Source: an uncultured Pelagibacteraceae bacterium (GTDB lineage Bacteria > Pseudomonadota > Alphaproteobacteria > Pelagibacterales > Pelagibacteraceae). From it: a stretch of DNA of 64,000 bases. The stretch spans positions 1-64,000 of the forward strand of contig CACHGA010000004.1 of the NCBI GenBank assembly GCA_902579285.1, read 5' to 3'. This document shows, piece after piece, positions 10,228-20,090 of the stretch; position 1 is the first letter of the stretch, and each line of letters opens with the position of its first letter. A program made the translations under genes and the position numbers. The notes under the pieces were generated by a model. That model worked only from the letters and a program-made list of their open reading frames with translations, was not told the origin of the DNA and made no database searches.

Positions 10228-11209
10228 GGATATATTTATGATGCAACATCCAAAAATAAAGGTCTGCAACAACTTTTTTTAAGTTTCTTTTAGGTTCCCA
10301 TTTATAAATTTTTTTTACATAACTTAAATCTGAAATAAAATAAGGCACATCATAAGATGAGGTTTTTTTAATTTTTCCAATCTTAATTTTATTTTTAGTT
10401 ATATTAGTTGCTAGTTTGGTTAATTGTAAAAGATTAATTGAGTTTTTCTTACCTCCACCAACATTTAAAAGTTTATTATTTATTTTTTTTATTTTTTGAA
10501 TTTGTAACAAAATTAATTCACAAAGATCATCAATATGAAGAACATCGCGTACTTGTTTTCCAGTGCCACTAAAACCAATATAATTAAGTTTTAAATTATT
10601 AAGATGTCTCCATAACCATAAACTTACAAAACCTTGTTCTTCTTTACCAAATTGCCAGGGGCCAGATACTAAAGCAACTCTATTAATTAAGTATTTTATT
10701 TTATGTAAATAAGCATATTCCTTTATTAATAACTCTGAACTTAGTTTTGTAAATCCATAAATAGACTTTGGATTATTTATATTAAAGTTTTCTTTAACTG
10801 TTCCTTTTTTTTTAAGTTTGTATAAATTTTCAATCGAATAAACTCTTGAACTTGATAGATAGATTATATTTGAATTATCTTTAGCACATTTCTTTAAAAT
10901 ATTAAAAGTCCCTAATAAGTTGGAATTGAATACCTCCTCAATCTTTTTTCTAGATGCTTCTATAGCTGGTTCTGCAGCACAATGTATTACTAAATCAAAC
11001 TTTTTTAATCTTTTTATGCTACTGAATTTGGAAATATCTATTTTAATGTTTGGAATTTTATTTTCTGTGATTCTATTTTTATTTAAAGTTGAACCTTTTC
11101 TAGATAAATTATCAATGCTAGTAATTTGTGCTGTTTTAATTTTTTCTTTCAAAAAAATAGCAAGGCTTGAGCCTATAAACCCACAACCACCCGTAATCAG
11201 TATTTTCAT
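10211..11209 (-). CDS. NAD-dependent sugar epimerase/dehydratase
   Basis: Extended SDR of 332 residues. Seen: NAD motif GGCGFIGSS at residues 7-15, the aspartate/strand pair SIDNLSRKG, HCAAEPAIEASRK, the SSSRVYS serine segment and the Tyr/Lys of SIYGFTK. It belongs to the UDP-glucose 4-epimerase / nucleotide-sugar dehydratase group; the substrate is unknown. Its start is 6 bases after the gltB stop on the same strand, so it may be read through from gltDB, while its neighbours in function are the other sugar genes nearby. Confidence 0.8.
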   Translation of the reverse strand: MKILITGGCGFIGSSLAIFLKEKIKTAQITSIDNLSRKGSTLNKNRITENKIPNIKIDISKFSSIKRLKKFDLVIHCAAEPAIEASRKKIEEVFNSNLLGTFNILKKCAKDNSNIIYLSSSRVYSIENLYKLKKKGTVKENFNINNPKSIYGFTKLSSELLIKEYAYLHKIKYLINRVALVSGPWQFGKEEQGFVSLWLWRHLNNLKLNYIGFSGTGKQVRDVLHIDDLCELILLQIQKIKKINNKLLNVGGGKKNSINLLQLTKLATNITKNKIKIGKIKKTSSYDVPYFISDLSYVKKIYKWEPKRNLKKVVADLYFWMLHHKYILKKYF

Positions 11210-11215
11210 TTATTG

Positions 11216-14200
11216 TTATCCGGTCTCTAAAATATTTTTCTTTAGAGTAATTGGATTTTGCAGTTTATTCAACATTTCTATTGGACAAACTTGTTTAAAA
11301 TTTGCAACTTCGTCAGAAAAGTTTTGTAAAATTTGTTTGGATATTTCAGATTGAGTTTCTGAATTATATTCTTCCAGAACAGTTTTCAACCTTTCTTTCC
11401 AATATTTAGTTTCTGGTTTCTGCCAAACAACACTTGCGGAATTTACATAGTTCTCAAAAATATTTTCTGGGTCATAGACAAATGCCATTCCTCCTGTCAT
11501 TCCAGCAGCAAAGTTGTCTCCTACTCTGCCCAAGATGTAAACTTCACCTCCAGTCATATACTCACAACCATTTGCGTCGCAACCCTCAATTACTGAAATA
11601 GCACCTGAATTTCTTACTGCAAATCTTTCCCCAGCTTTGCCTGCTGCAAATAATTTTCCTGACGTCTCTCCATACAGAACTGTATTACCAATAATTGTAT
11701 TTTCATTTGATTTAAAATTATTTTCTTTTGAGGGCACTACTACAATTTTTCCACCAGATAATCCTTTTGCTACATAATCATTTGCATCACCAAACAACTT
11801 AATTTTAATACTTTTACATAAAAAAGCTCCTAAGGATTGGCCTGCGGAACCTTCTAAAAAAATATTTAATGCTTCACTTGTAAAATTTTCTCCAAACTTT
11901 TTAAAAATGTAATGGGATAATTTTGTTCCAATTGCTCTATCTGTATTCTTTGCAACTGCATTTAATGTCATTTTTTTGTTTGGTTTTATTTCATCCTTAA
12001 CCTGGCTCCATGCTTTTTCATCAATATTGTTATCAGGCACATGGTTTATTAAATCGTTCTCTGAATATCTTGCGTTGTCTCCCGGATCAGTTTTTACCAG
12101 CAAAGGATTTAAATCTAAATCATCGAGATTAGGTGAGCCTCTACTGACCTGATGAAGTAAATCTGTTCTTCCAATAACATCTTTTAAAGACCTAAATCCT
12201 AAAGAAGCTAAAATTTCTCTTACTTCCATAGCTACAAAAGTAAAAAAATTGACAACTTTTTCTGGTGTTCCTGTAAACTTCGCTCTAAGTTTTTCATCTT
12301 GCGAGCAGACTCCAACAGGACATGTATTTGAATGACATTGTCTAACCATTATACATCCCATGGCGATAAGTGATGATGTACCCATACCAAATTCTTCTGC
12401 ACCCATCATAGCTGCCATCACAACATCTCTACCAGTTTTTATTCCACCATCAGTTCTTAAGGTTACCTTGTGTCTAAGTTGATTAAGAGTAAGAATTTGA
12501 TTTGCCTCTGTTAATCCCATTTCCCATGGAACGCCAGCATATTTTACACTCGTTTGAGGGCTTGCACCTGTTCCGCCAGAATGCCCAGAGATTAAAATTA
12601 TATCCGCCTTAGCTTTCGCAACTCCTGCTGCAATGGTTCCTATACCAGTTGAAGCAACTAATTTTACTCCAACCCTAGCTTTTGGATTCACTTGTTTTAA
12701 ATCGTAAATTAATTGAGCTAAATCTTCTATAGAATAGATATCATGATGAGGCGGAGGAGAAATCAAAGTTACTCCGGGAGTAGAATGACGTAATCTTGCA
12801 ATTTCTTTTGTGACTTTGAACCCAGGTAACTGTCCACCCTCTCCAGGTTTTGCACCTTGTGCAATTTTTATTTCGATCTCTTTACAATTGTTTAGGTATT
12901 TAACAGTAACTCCAAATCTTGCTGATGCCACTTGTTTTACCTTAGAATTTGCAGAGTCTCCATTTTCTAAAACTTTGAATCTTTTTTCATCCTCACCACC
13001 TTCTCCGCTGCATGACGCACCTTTTATTCTATTCATTCCTATTGCTAAAGTTTCATGTGCCTCTGATGAAAGAGCACCATGGGACATACTTCCGCTTCCA
13101 AACCTTGGGGTGATCTTTTCAATGGGCTCTACTTCCTCAATATTTATAGACTTGTTTGAAGTTCTAAATTCTAAAAGATCTCTTAAATTTGTTGGGTTAA
13201 GTTTATGGATTCCATCAGTATACTTTTTAAAGAGATCATATGAATTTTTGCCAACAGAATGCTGAAGTAAATGAATAAGATTTCCTTGAAATTGGTGATC
13301 CTCACCAGTTTTTCTGTATTTATAAAGTCCGCCAATTGGGAGCACTACGACATTTTTCTGATGAGCTTTTGAATGCAATTCTTTTATTTTTTTCTCAATT
13401 CCTGAAACTCCGATACCTGATATTCTAGATACCATGCCAGGAAAGTAGTCTGCGACTAATCCTCGACTTAAACCAACAGCTTCAAAATTGCATCCACCTC
13501 TATAAGAACTTAATACAGATATTCCCATTTTAGACATTATTTTTAATAGTCCAGCATTTATTGATCTTTTAAATCTAAGAACACAGGATTCAAAATCTAA
13601 TTTACCAAATAATTTTTTATCAAATCTCTGGCGAATACTATCAATTGCTAAGTAAGGGTTTATTGTAGTTGCGCCAACTCCTATAAGAACTGCGAAAGAA
13701 TGAGTATCCATTGCCTCAGAAGTTTCAACATTGATAGAAGCGTAACCTCTGATACATAATTTTACTAAATTTGAATGCACCGCACCAACTGCTAAAATCA
13801 TTGGCACAACAGCTCTTTGATCTGAAATATTCTTATCAGAGAGAATTAAGTGATTTGCACCTTCTCTAACTGCCACTTCAGCTTCAACTCTAATTTTTTC
13901 AATTCTTTCTTTTAAACTTTCATTTACATTAAAAGTACAATCTATAACTTTCACTTTTTCAGAAAATATTGATTTAAATTTTTTTAATTGCGAATTGCTA
14001 AGTATTGGGCTGTCAAGAACATATATATTTTCTTTTGTTAAATTTTCAAAATCTAAGATGTTTCCCAGATTTCCAAATCTTGTTTTTAAACTCATCACAT
14101 TATTTTCTCTCAAAGAGTCGATTGGCGGATTTGTAACTTGACTAAAATTTTGTCTAAAATAATGTGAAATCGGTCGGTAATGGTTTGATAACACAGCTAC

Positions 14201-15715
14201 AGGTGTATCATCACCCATTGATCCTGTTGCTTCTTTGGCATCTTCGACCATTGGGTGCAGTATTAATTCTAAATCTTCAATACTGTATCCCGAAAGATAT
14301 TGTCTTCTTCTCAAATCCTCCTCTGAAAAATTGGCAAACTCTTTTTCTGTTGTTATTTTTTTATCTAAATGAATTATTTGTTTATTAAATTGTTTATAAT
14401 CTTTTGATAAATAGTCTTTAATTTCTTTATCTTTGTAAATCTTGCCTTTCTTTAAATTAACAGCAATTAATTGCCCTGGTCCAAGTCTTCCTTTCTCTAT
14501 TATTTTTTTTTCAGGAATTTCGACCATTCCTGTTTCTGATCCTGCGCAGAATATCTTGTCAGTAGTAATTGAATATCTTAGTGGTCTTAATCCATTTCTG
14601 TCTGTTGCGGCTATAGCCCATTTACTATCTGAAGCACAGATTGCAGCGGGACCATCCCAGGGCTCAATTGTGCTGTTAAGAACATCAAAAAGTTGTTGAT
14701 GAGATTTTGGTAAAATTTTATTTCTTTTTGACCATGCGTCTGGCATCATCATAAGTTTAATTAGTGGAACTGTTTTTCCAGAATGTATTAATAGTTCAAA
14801 AACATTATCTAATGCAGCTGAATCAGAGTTTCCAGGAGTAATAACTGGTTTAAGATCTTCTACATTCTTAAATAATTTACTCGACATGTCTTGTTCATGA
14901 ATTTTCATCCAATTTATATTTCCTTTGAGGGTATTGATTTCTCCATTATGGGCTACACATCTGAATGGCTGAGCTAATTTCCAGCTAGGAAAAGTATTTG
15001 TTGAAAATCTTTGGTGAAAAATAGCATATCTTGAAATAAATCTTTTATCTTTAAGATCTGGGTAAAAATCAGATAGAGCTTCTGCTAAAAACATTCCTTT
15101 ATAAATAATAGAACGAGAGCTTAGTGAACAAATATAGAGATCATTTATTTGTTGGCCTCTTGTAATTTTTAATATTTTTTTTCTAGACTCATAAAGTAAT
15201 CTTTCAAGATCGTCTCTATCCATCAGTTTGTTACTTTTAAAAATTACCTGAGTAATTTCAGGTCTATTTGAGTCTGCTGTTTGGCCAAGAACAGCTGGAT
15301 TTACTGGGACTTGTCTCCAGCCATAGATATAAAAATCATTTTCGATTAAAACTTGCTCAATAATTGTTTTAGATTTTTCTTGTTCTGAGTACTCAGTTCT
15401 TGGTAAAAAAATCATACCAACACATATTTGATTTTCACCTTCATGGGTATGACCTGTATCTTTTATTTTTTCCAAAAAAAATTCTTTTGGTATTTCAATA
15501 CAAATACCCGCACCATCGCCAGATTTGCCATCGGCATCTACGGCACCTCTGTGCCAAACCGCTTTAAGGGACTGAATTCCATATTCAACCACTTCTCTCT
15601 TTTTTTTAGCATCAAGTGAGGTTATGAGACCGACTCCACAAGCATCATGCTCAAATGATGGGTCGTAAGAGTGGTTTTCTTCCAAGAGTTTTTTATTTTC
15701 TTTATATAATTTCAA
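11216..15715 (-). CDS. gltB: Glutamate synthase (NADPH) large subunit
   Basis: GOGAT alpha chain converts 2-oxoglutarate and glutamine into two glutamates. At 1499 residues it is full length. After a short propeptide comes the class II amidotransferase Cys26 in HDACGVG, then the central domain, the FMN-binding synthase domain (RFGSGSMSHGALS, then GEGGQLPG and SGHSGGTGASP) and the 3Fe-4S cysteines in CIMVRQCHSNTC. The C-terminal GXGXG beta-helix is visible in GGEVYILGRVGDNFAAGMTGG. It overlaps gltD by 4 bases; with it this is the main ammonia-assimilating enzyme seen here. Confidence 0.98.
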   Translation of the reverse strand: MKLYKENKKLLEENHSYDPSFEHDACGVGLITSLDAKKKREVVEYGIQSLKAVWHRGAVDADGKSGDGAGICIEIPKEFFLEKIKDTGHTHEGENQICVGMIFLPRTEYSEQEKSKTIIEQVLIENDFYIYGWRQVPVNPAVLGQTADSNRPEITQVIFKSNKLMDRDDLERLLYESRKKILKITRGQQINDLYICSLSSRSIIYKGMFLAEALSDFYPDLKDKRFISRYAIFHQRFSTNTFPSWKLAQPFRCVAHNGEINTLKGNINWMKIHEQDMSSKLFKNVEDLKPVITPGNSDSAALDNVFELLIHSGKTVPLIKLMMMPDAWSKRNKILPKSHQQLFDVLNSTIEPWDGPAAICASDSKWAIAATDRNGLRPLRYSITTDKIFCAGSETGMVEIPEKKIIEKGRLGPGQLIAVNLKKGKIYKDKEIKDYLSKDYKQFNKQIIHLDKKITTEKEFANFSEEDLRRRQYLSGYSIEDLELILHPMVEDAKEATGSMGDDTPVAVLSNHYRPISHYFRQNFSQVTNPPIDSLRENNVMSLKTRFGNLGNILDFENLTKENIYVLDSPILSNSQLKKFKSIFSEKVKVIDCTFNVNESLKERIEKIRVEAEVAVREGANHLILSDKNISDQRAVVPMILAVGAVHSNLVKLCIRGYASINVETSEAMDTHSFAVLIGVGATTINPYLAIDSIRQRFDKKLFGKLDFESCVLRFKRSINAGLLKIMSKMGISVLSSYRGGCNFEAVGLSRGLVADYFPGMVSRISGIGVSGIEKKIKELHSKAHQKNVVVLPIGGLYKYRKTGEDHQFQGNLIHLLQHSVGKNSYDLFKKYTDGIHKLNPTNLRDLLEFRTSNKSINIEEVEPIEKITPRFGSGSMSHGALSSEAHETLAIGMNRIKGASCSGEGGEDEKRFKVLENGDSANSKVKQVASARFGVTVKYLNNCKEIEIKIAQGAKPGEGGQLPGFKVTKEIARLRHSTPGVTLISPPPHHDIYSIEDLAQLIYDLKQVNPKARVGVKLVASTGIGTIAAGVAKAKADIILISGHSGGTGASPQTSVKYAGVPWEMGLTEANQILTLNQLRHKVTLRTDGGIKTGRDVVMAAMMGAEEFGMGTSSLIAMGCIMVRQCHSNTCPVGVCSQDEKLRAKFTGTPEKVVNFFTFVAMEVREILASLGFRSLKDVIGRTDLLHQVSRGSPNLDDLDLNPLLVKTDPGDNARYSENDLINHVPDNNIDEKAWSQVKDEIKPNKKMTLNAVAKNTDRAIGTKLSHYIFKKFGENFTSEALNIFLEGSAGQSLGAFLCKSIKIKLFGDANDYVAKGLSGGKIVVVPSKENNFKSNENTIIGNTVLYGETSGKLFAAGKAGERFAVRNSGAISVIEGCDANGCEYMTGGEVYILGRVGDNFAAGMTGGMAFVYDPENIFENYVNSASVVWQKPETKYWKERLKTVLEEYNSETQSEISKQILQNFSDEVANFKQVCPIEMLNKLQNPITLKKNILETG

Positions 15716-17151
15716 GCTGCCACCCCTTTTCTCAGTTCAATCGATTTTAAATATTTTTCGATTTGAACTGCTGCATCTCTTCCGTCTCTTATGGCCCAAA
15801 CAACTAATGATGCACCTCTTACAATATCTCCCGCAGCAAATACTCCAGGTATATTGGTCTGCATTGAAGTTAAATCAATTTTTATTGTGCCCCATTTAGA
15901 TACAGCTAAATTTTCAGAATTAAATAATTTTGGTAAATTTTCAGGATCAAAACCCAAAGCTTTTATTACAATGTCAGCTTCTAACTCATAATTTGAGTTC
16001 TCAATAATGACTGGTTTTTTTCTTCCAGAGGAGTCTGGATCCCCTAATTTCATTTTCTGAACTTCAACAGCTTTAACGTTTTTTTGTCCAATGAATTTTT
16101 TTGGACTAGATAACCATAAAAATTCTACTCCTTCCTCTATAGCATTACCCACTTCTCTAGCAGATCCAGGCATATTTTCTCGATCTCTTCTATACAAACA
16201 TTTAACTGATTTTGCATTCTGTCTTACTGCTGTTCTGACACAGTCCATTGCAGTATCGCCACCTCCAACTACTACAACTTTTTTATTTTCAGCATTAAGG
16301 GTGCCGTCATCAAATAATTTTACCTTATCACCTAGACCTTTTTTATTTGATGCTGTTAAAAATTCCATTGCAGGAAAAATATTTCCTAGATTGTTTCCCT
16401 CAATATCCACGTTCCTAGGTTTATAAACACCAGTAGCAATTAATACAGCATCATGTTTTTCTTTTAATTGTTCAAGGGTTGCATCTTTTCCAACTTCAAA
16501 ATTCTGTTTAAATTTAATACCTGAGTCTTTTAAAAGTTTAGTTCTTCTTTCAACAACAAATTTTTCTAATTTAAAATTAGGTATACCATAGATTAATAAA
16601 CCACCTGGACGATCGTACCGATCATAAACTGTTATTTGATAACCAAGTTTTCTTAGTTCTTCTGCACAAGCCAATCCAGCCGGACCTGCACCAATAATAC
16701 CAACGGACTGTTTTTTTTGTTTTTCAACTTTTATGGGTTTAACCCATCCTTTTTCCCACGCAGTATCAGTAATATATTTTTCAACGGAACCAATTGTAAC
16801 AGTTCCATGACCTGATTGCTCAATTACACAATTGCCTTCACATAATCTATCTTGTGGGCATATTCTTCCACAAACTTCTGGCATGTTATTTGTGCTTTGA
16901 GAGAGTTCATATGCATCTTGTAATCTTCCCTCAGCAGTTAATTTTAACCAATCTGGAATATTGTTATGTAATGGGCAGTGAACTTGGCAGAAAGGAACTC
17001 CACATTGTGAACATCTGCTAGATTGCTCTTTAGCTTTCTTATTAATATATTCGTCGTAAATTTCCTTAAAATCTGTTTTTCTTTGATCAACGGATCTTTT
17101 GGGAGGATTCTGTTGATCCAGATTTACGAATTTTAACATTTTTTCAGACAT
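15712..17151 (-). CDS. gltD: Glutamate synthase (NADPH) small subunit
   Basis: Beta chain passes electrons from NADPH through FAD and Fe-S clusters to GltB. The 479-residue product has N-terminal cluster cysteines (SSRCSQCGVPFCQVHCP and CGRICPQDRLCEGNC), FAD motif GIIGAGPAGLACAEEL near residue 150, NADPH motif VVVVGGGDTAMDCVRTA near 290 and the terminal GVFAAGDIVRG typical of the family. It is first in the gltD-gltB unit and divergent from uppP. Confidence 0.97.
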   Translation of the reverse strand: MSEKMLKFVNLDQQNPPKRSVDQRKTDFKEIYDEYINKKAKEQSSRCSQCGVPFCQVHCPLHNNIPDWLKLTAEGRLQDAYELSQSTNNMPEVCGRICPQDRLCEGNCVIEQSGHGTVTIGSVEKYITDTAWEKGWVKPIKVEKQKKQSVGIIGAGPAGLACAEELRKLGYQITVYDRYDRPGGLLIYGIPNFKLEKFVVERRTKLLKDSGIKFKQNFEVGKDATLEQLKEKHDAVLIATGVYKPRNVDIEGNNLGNIFPAMEFLTASNKKGLGDKVKLFDDGTLNAENKKVVVVGGGDTAMDCVRTAVRQNAKSVKCLYRRDRENMPGSAREVGNAIEEGVEFLWLSSPKKFIGQKNVKAVEVQKMKLGDPDSSGRKKPVIIENSNYELEADIVIKALGFDPENLPKLFNSENLAVSKWGTIKIDLTSMQTNIPGVFAAGDIVRGASLVVWAIRDGRDAAVQIEKYLKSIELRKGVAA

Positions 17152-17250
17152 CGGCAGAACATAGTTAAATTAGAGATAATTTAAAGTAAAATTAGGTCAC
17201 TATTATTTACTTATTTAATAAAAAACCCTTTATTTTATGTATATTTCGTC

Positions 17251-17265
17251 GCATAACAGATATGC
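17251..17265. repeat. Small palindrome in gltD/uppP divergent region
   Basis: Bases 17251-17265 read GCATA-ACAGA-TATGC, a 5-base inverted repeat with a 5-base centre, followed by a short T run. It lies in the 167-base divergent gap between gltD and uppP and could be an operator or a weak hairpin. The arms are short and chance occurrence in AT-rich DNA is possible. Confidence 0.3.
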
Positions 17266-17318
17266 AATTTTTAAGATGAACTCATTGGTTGAATTAAATA
17301 TAAATCAACTGTCATTTC

Positions 17319-18089
17319 ATGGAAAATATAATTCAAATTCTTTTAATCTCAATAATACAAGGTATAGCTGAATTTATCCCGGTGAGCTCATCGGCTCATA
17401 TTAATTTATTATCTAATTTACTTGATTACGAAAAATTTGAGCTTGCAATTAACGTCAGTGCACATTTCGGGTCTTTGGTTGCTGTTTTGTTTTATTTTAA
17501 TAAAGAAATTTATAATTTTTCAAAAAACAAGAATTTATTTTATAAAGTAATAATTGCATCAATACCAATTTTTATAATTGGTTTTATTTTAATAGAGCTT
17601 GAAATAATTTCAAATTTAAGAACCATAGAGATAATGGGATGGGCCACAATTATTTTTGGTATTTTGTTGTATATTTCGGATAAATTTAAAATCAAACTTA
17701 AAATGAAAAATAACTTCACATTTAGAAACGCAATAATAATTGGTTTTTATCAGACATTAGCTTTAATACCAGGGGTAAGCAGATCTGGTATAATAATAAC
17801 TGGTGCCAGATTTTTAAAGTTTAATAGAGTTGATGCTGCAAAAATATCTTTTTTACTTTCTATTCCTGCTTTGGGAGCATGGAGTTTGTATGGTGTTTTT
17901 GACTTAATAAAGCAAAATGATCAAATATTAACTGTGAGCTCGATATTAACAGCTTTTCTGTCATTTGTATTTTCCTATATCACCATCAAATATTTTTTAA
18001 TATATCTGAAGAAATTCAATCTTAATTTGTTTGTAATTTACAGATTAATACTAGGAATAATATTATTATCAGTAGTATACTTAAAGTAA
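17319..18089 (+). CDS. uppP: Undecaprenyl-diphosphatase (BacA/UppP)
   Basis: Integral membrane phosphatase recycling undecaprenyl pyrophosphate to the lipid carrier used for peptidoglycan and surface glycans. The 256-residue protein shows the family signatures QGIAEFIPVSSSAH near the N terminus (active-site Glu and Ser) and PGVSRSG near residue 150, with about seven to eight hydrophobic segments. It is close to several nucleotide-sugar genes, consistent with a polysaccharide locus. Confidence 0.96.
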   Translation: MENIIQILLISIIQGIAEFIPVSSSAHINLLSNLLDYEKFELAINVSAHFGSLVAVLFYFNKEIYNFSKNKNLFYKVIIASIPIFIIGFILIELEIISNLRTIEIMGWATIIFGILLYISDKFKIKLKMKNNFTFRNAIIIGFYQTLALIPGVSRSGIIITGARFLKFNRVDAAKISFLLSIPALGAWSLYGVFDLIKQNDQILTVSSILTAFLSFVFSYITIKYFLIYLKKFNLNLFVIYRLILGIILLSVVYLK

Positions 18090-18211
18090 AATTGTTAAGA
18101 GTATTAAAATGATTAAAACAGAAAAAAAAATAGTATTACAGATTTTTGTAGGGATAAATGTGTTAAAAATTTCATACTTAGATTTTATAGCGAAAAAGGA
18201 TACCTAAATCA

Positions 18212-19258
18212 ATGTCAATTGTATTAGTAACTGGTTCTTGTGGGTTAGTCGGCTCTGAAGCTTCAGCTTTTTTTTCAGAAAAAGGATTCGATATTATTGG
18301 AATAGATAATAACTCTAGAAAATTATTTTTTGGAAAAGATGGTGATGTCAGTTGGGTTAGAAGAAAATTAGAGAAAAATATAAAAAATTATAAACATTAT
18401 AATATAGATATCTCTGAACTAAATGCTGTAAAAAAAATATTTAAAAAATATAAAAAAAATATAAAACTAGTAATCCATTCTGCTGCACAACCTTCGCATG
18501 ATTGGGCGAAAAATAATGTATTTAAAGATTTTGACGTAAATGCAAGGGGGACGATTAACTTACTGGAAATGACTAAAAACTATTGCTTCGATGCACCCTT
18601 TATTTTCATGTCTACAAATAAAGTATATGGTGACAATCCAAATAAACTTCCATTAGAAGAAAAATCAACTAGATGGGAGATAAAAAATAATCATTCATTT
18701 AAAAATGGAATTACAGAAAACATGTCGATTGATAACTGTGTACATAGTTTTTTTGGAGCTTCAAAGAGTTATGCTGATCTTGCAGTGCAAGAATATGGAA
18801 AAAATATTGGTCTTAAAACAGTATGTTTTAGAGCAGGATGCATAACAGGACCTAATCACTCGGGTGCAAGACTTCATGGATTTTTATCATATTTAGTAAA
18901 AACTGCTTTAGACAAAAAAAAATATTACATTTTCGGTTACAAGGGTAAACAAGTAAGAGACAACATTCATAGTTATGATGTTGTAAATTGTTTTTGGCAT
19001 TTTTTTAAAAAACCCAGAATTGGTCAGATATATAATATGGGTGGAGGTAGAAAATCTAATTGCTCTATAATAGAAGCAATAAATACTATTTATAAACTTA
19101 CAGGTATCTCAATTAAAAAAAAACTTAAGAAACAAAATAGAGTTGGCGATCATATTTGGTATGTTTCGAATATGAAAAAGTTTAAAAATCATTACCCTAA
19201 ATGGAAACAAATATATAATTCTGAAAAAATTATTGATGAACTTTTGTCATCAAGATAA
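18212..19258 (+). CDS. CDP-paratose 2-epimerase-like SDR
   Basis: Extended SDR of 348 residues. The N terminus TGSCGLVGSEAS and GIDNNSRKLFFGKDGDVSW resemble CDP-paratose/CDP-tyvelose 2-epimerases, which invert C2 of dideoxyhexoses in O-antigen synthesis. An STNKVYGDNP segment and a late NMGGGRKSN motif are also present. At the SDR catalytic Tyr/Lys site the sequence reads HSFFGASK, so Phe stands where Tyr is expected while Lys is kept. I recall similar FGASK forms in this subfamily but cannot confirm it. Its tail overlaps the convergent hisH by 9 bases. The actual sugar is unknown. Confidence 0.75.
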   Translation: MSIVLVTGSCGLVGSEASAFFSEKGFDIIGIDNNSRKLFFGKDGDVSWVRRKLEKNIKNYKHYNIDISELNAVKKIFKKYKKNIKLVIHSAAQPSHDWAKNNVFKDFDVNARGTINLLEMTKNYCFDAPFIFMSTNKVYGDNPNKLPLEEKSTRWEIKNNHSFKNGITENMSIDNCVHSFFGASKSYADLAVQEYGKNIGLKTVCFRAGCITGPNHSGARLHGFLSYLVKTALDKKKYYIFGYKGKQVRDNIHSYDVVNCFWHFFKKPRIGQIYNMGGGRKSNCSIIEAINTIYKLTGISIKKKLKKQNRVGDHIWYVSNMKKFKNHYPKWKQIYNSEKIIDELLSSR

Positions 19259-19897
19259 TTTTAAAAAATTTGATATAATTTCTAATCCTTTTTTTCCACT
19301 CTTCTCAGGATGAAACTGACATCCAATGAAATTATCTTTTGATACTATGGCTGGGATTTTATGCCCTCCAAAATTATAAGTTGCCGCAATATTCTTCTTT
19401 TCAATTGGATCTACAAAAAATGAGTGTACAAAGTAATACAGATCATTTTCATTTATTGATTTTACAAATTTAGAAAATTTATCATTAATAAATTGATTAT
19501 TTAAATCAACTTTAAACCATCCCATACTAGGTATTTTAAGTCTTTTATTTTCTAAGGAAATTGTAGGAAGTTTTTTTACATTTCCATTAATTAATCCTAA
19601 TCCTTTGCTTATTCCAAACTCTTCACTGCTATCAAAAAATAATTGTAAACCTAGACAGATACCAAGAAGAGGTATTTTTTTATCTCTGGTTTTCATTAAT
19701 GTTTCAGTTAATTTATTTTTTTCTAAATTATCCATAACTTTTTTAAAAGCACCAACGCCTGGAAAAAAAATTTTATCTGCTGACAAAATTTTGTTAGAAT
19801 TAGTTGTGACCTCGACATTATTGTCAAATATTTCTACAGCCTTTTTTAAACTAAGAATGTTGCTACTACCGGTATCAACTATAATAATTTTACTCAA
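19250..19897 (-). CDS. hisH: HisH-type glutamine amidotransferase
   Basis: Class I amidotransferase subunit of imidazole glycerol-phosphate synthase, supplying ammonia from glutamine to HisF. The 215-residue product has FFPGVGAFKK, the nucleophile Cys in GICLGLQLFFD and the His/Glu pair in FHPEKSG, all typical of HisH. No hisF, hisA or other early his gene is adjacent; it lies between a sugar epimerase and tRNA-Arg. HisH paralogues with HisF partners also work in surface-sugar amidination, so the role may be histidine synthesis or sugar modification. The family call is firm, the pathway is not. Confidence 0.82.
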   Translation of the reverse strand: MSKIIIVDTGSSNILSLKKAVEIFDNNVEVTTNSNKILSADKIFFPGVGAFKKVMDNLEKNKLTETLMKTRDKKIPLLGICLGLQLFFDSSEEFGISKGLGLINGNVKKLPTISLENKRLKIPSMGWFKVDLNNQFINDKFSKFVKSINENDLYYFVHSFFVDPIEKKNIAATYNFGGHKIPAIVSKDNFIGCQFHPEKSGKKGLEIISNFLKLS

Positions 19898-19920
19898 GTA
19901 ATTTCTCTCCTTGCTTTATC

Positions 19921-19998
19921 TGGAGGTCCCAGAAGGATTTGAACCCTCAACCTTCTCGTCCGTAGCGAGACGCTCTGATCCAATTGAGCTATGGGACC
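19921..19998 (-). tRNA. tRNA-Arg (anticodon ACG)
   Basis: On the minus strand the sequence folds as a cloverleaf: acceptor GGTCCCA pairs with TGGGACC, anticodon stem TCTCG/CGAGA encloses loop CTACGGA with anticodon ACG, and the T arm contains GGTTCAAATCC. The 3' CCA is encoded (19921-19923). An ACG anticodon implies A34-to-inosine editing to read the CGN box. Confidence 0.96.
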
Positions 19999-20090
19999 AC
20001 AATTCATTCAAGTATCAAAGAAATTACCAACTTTAAAGGGTTTTTATATGGCATTGATATAAGTTAAAATAGAATGTAATTAGTCTATTC

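Noticed and set aside
12810-13265. 151-codon plus-strand frame inside gltB
   Set aside because: Lies antisense within the conserved FMN domain of gltB; composition is a mirror of that gene and no family is recognisable.
18109-18207. 32-codon frame between uppP and the epimerase
   Set aside because: No ribosome site, no recognisable features, and a frame of this length is expected by chance in AT-rich DNA.
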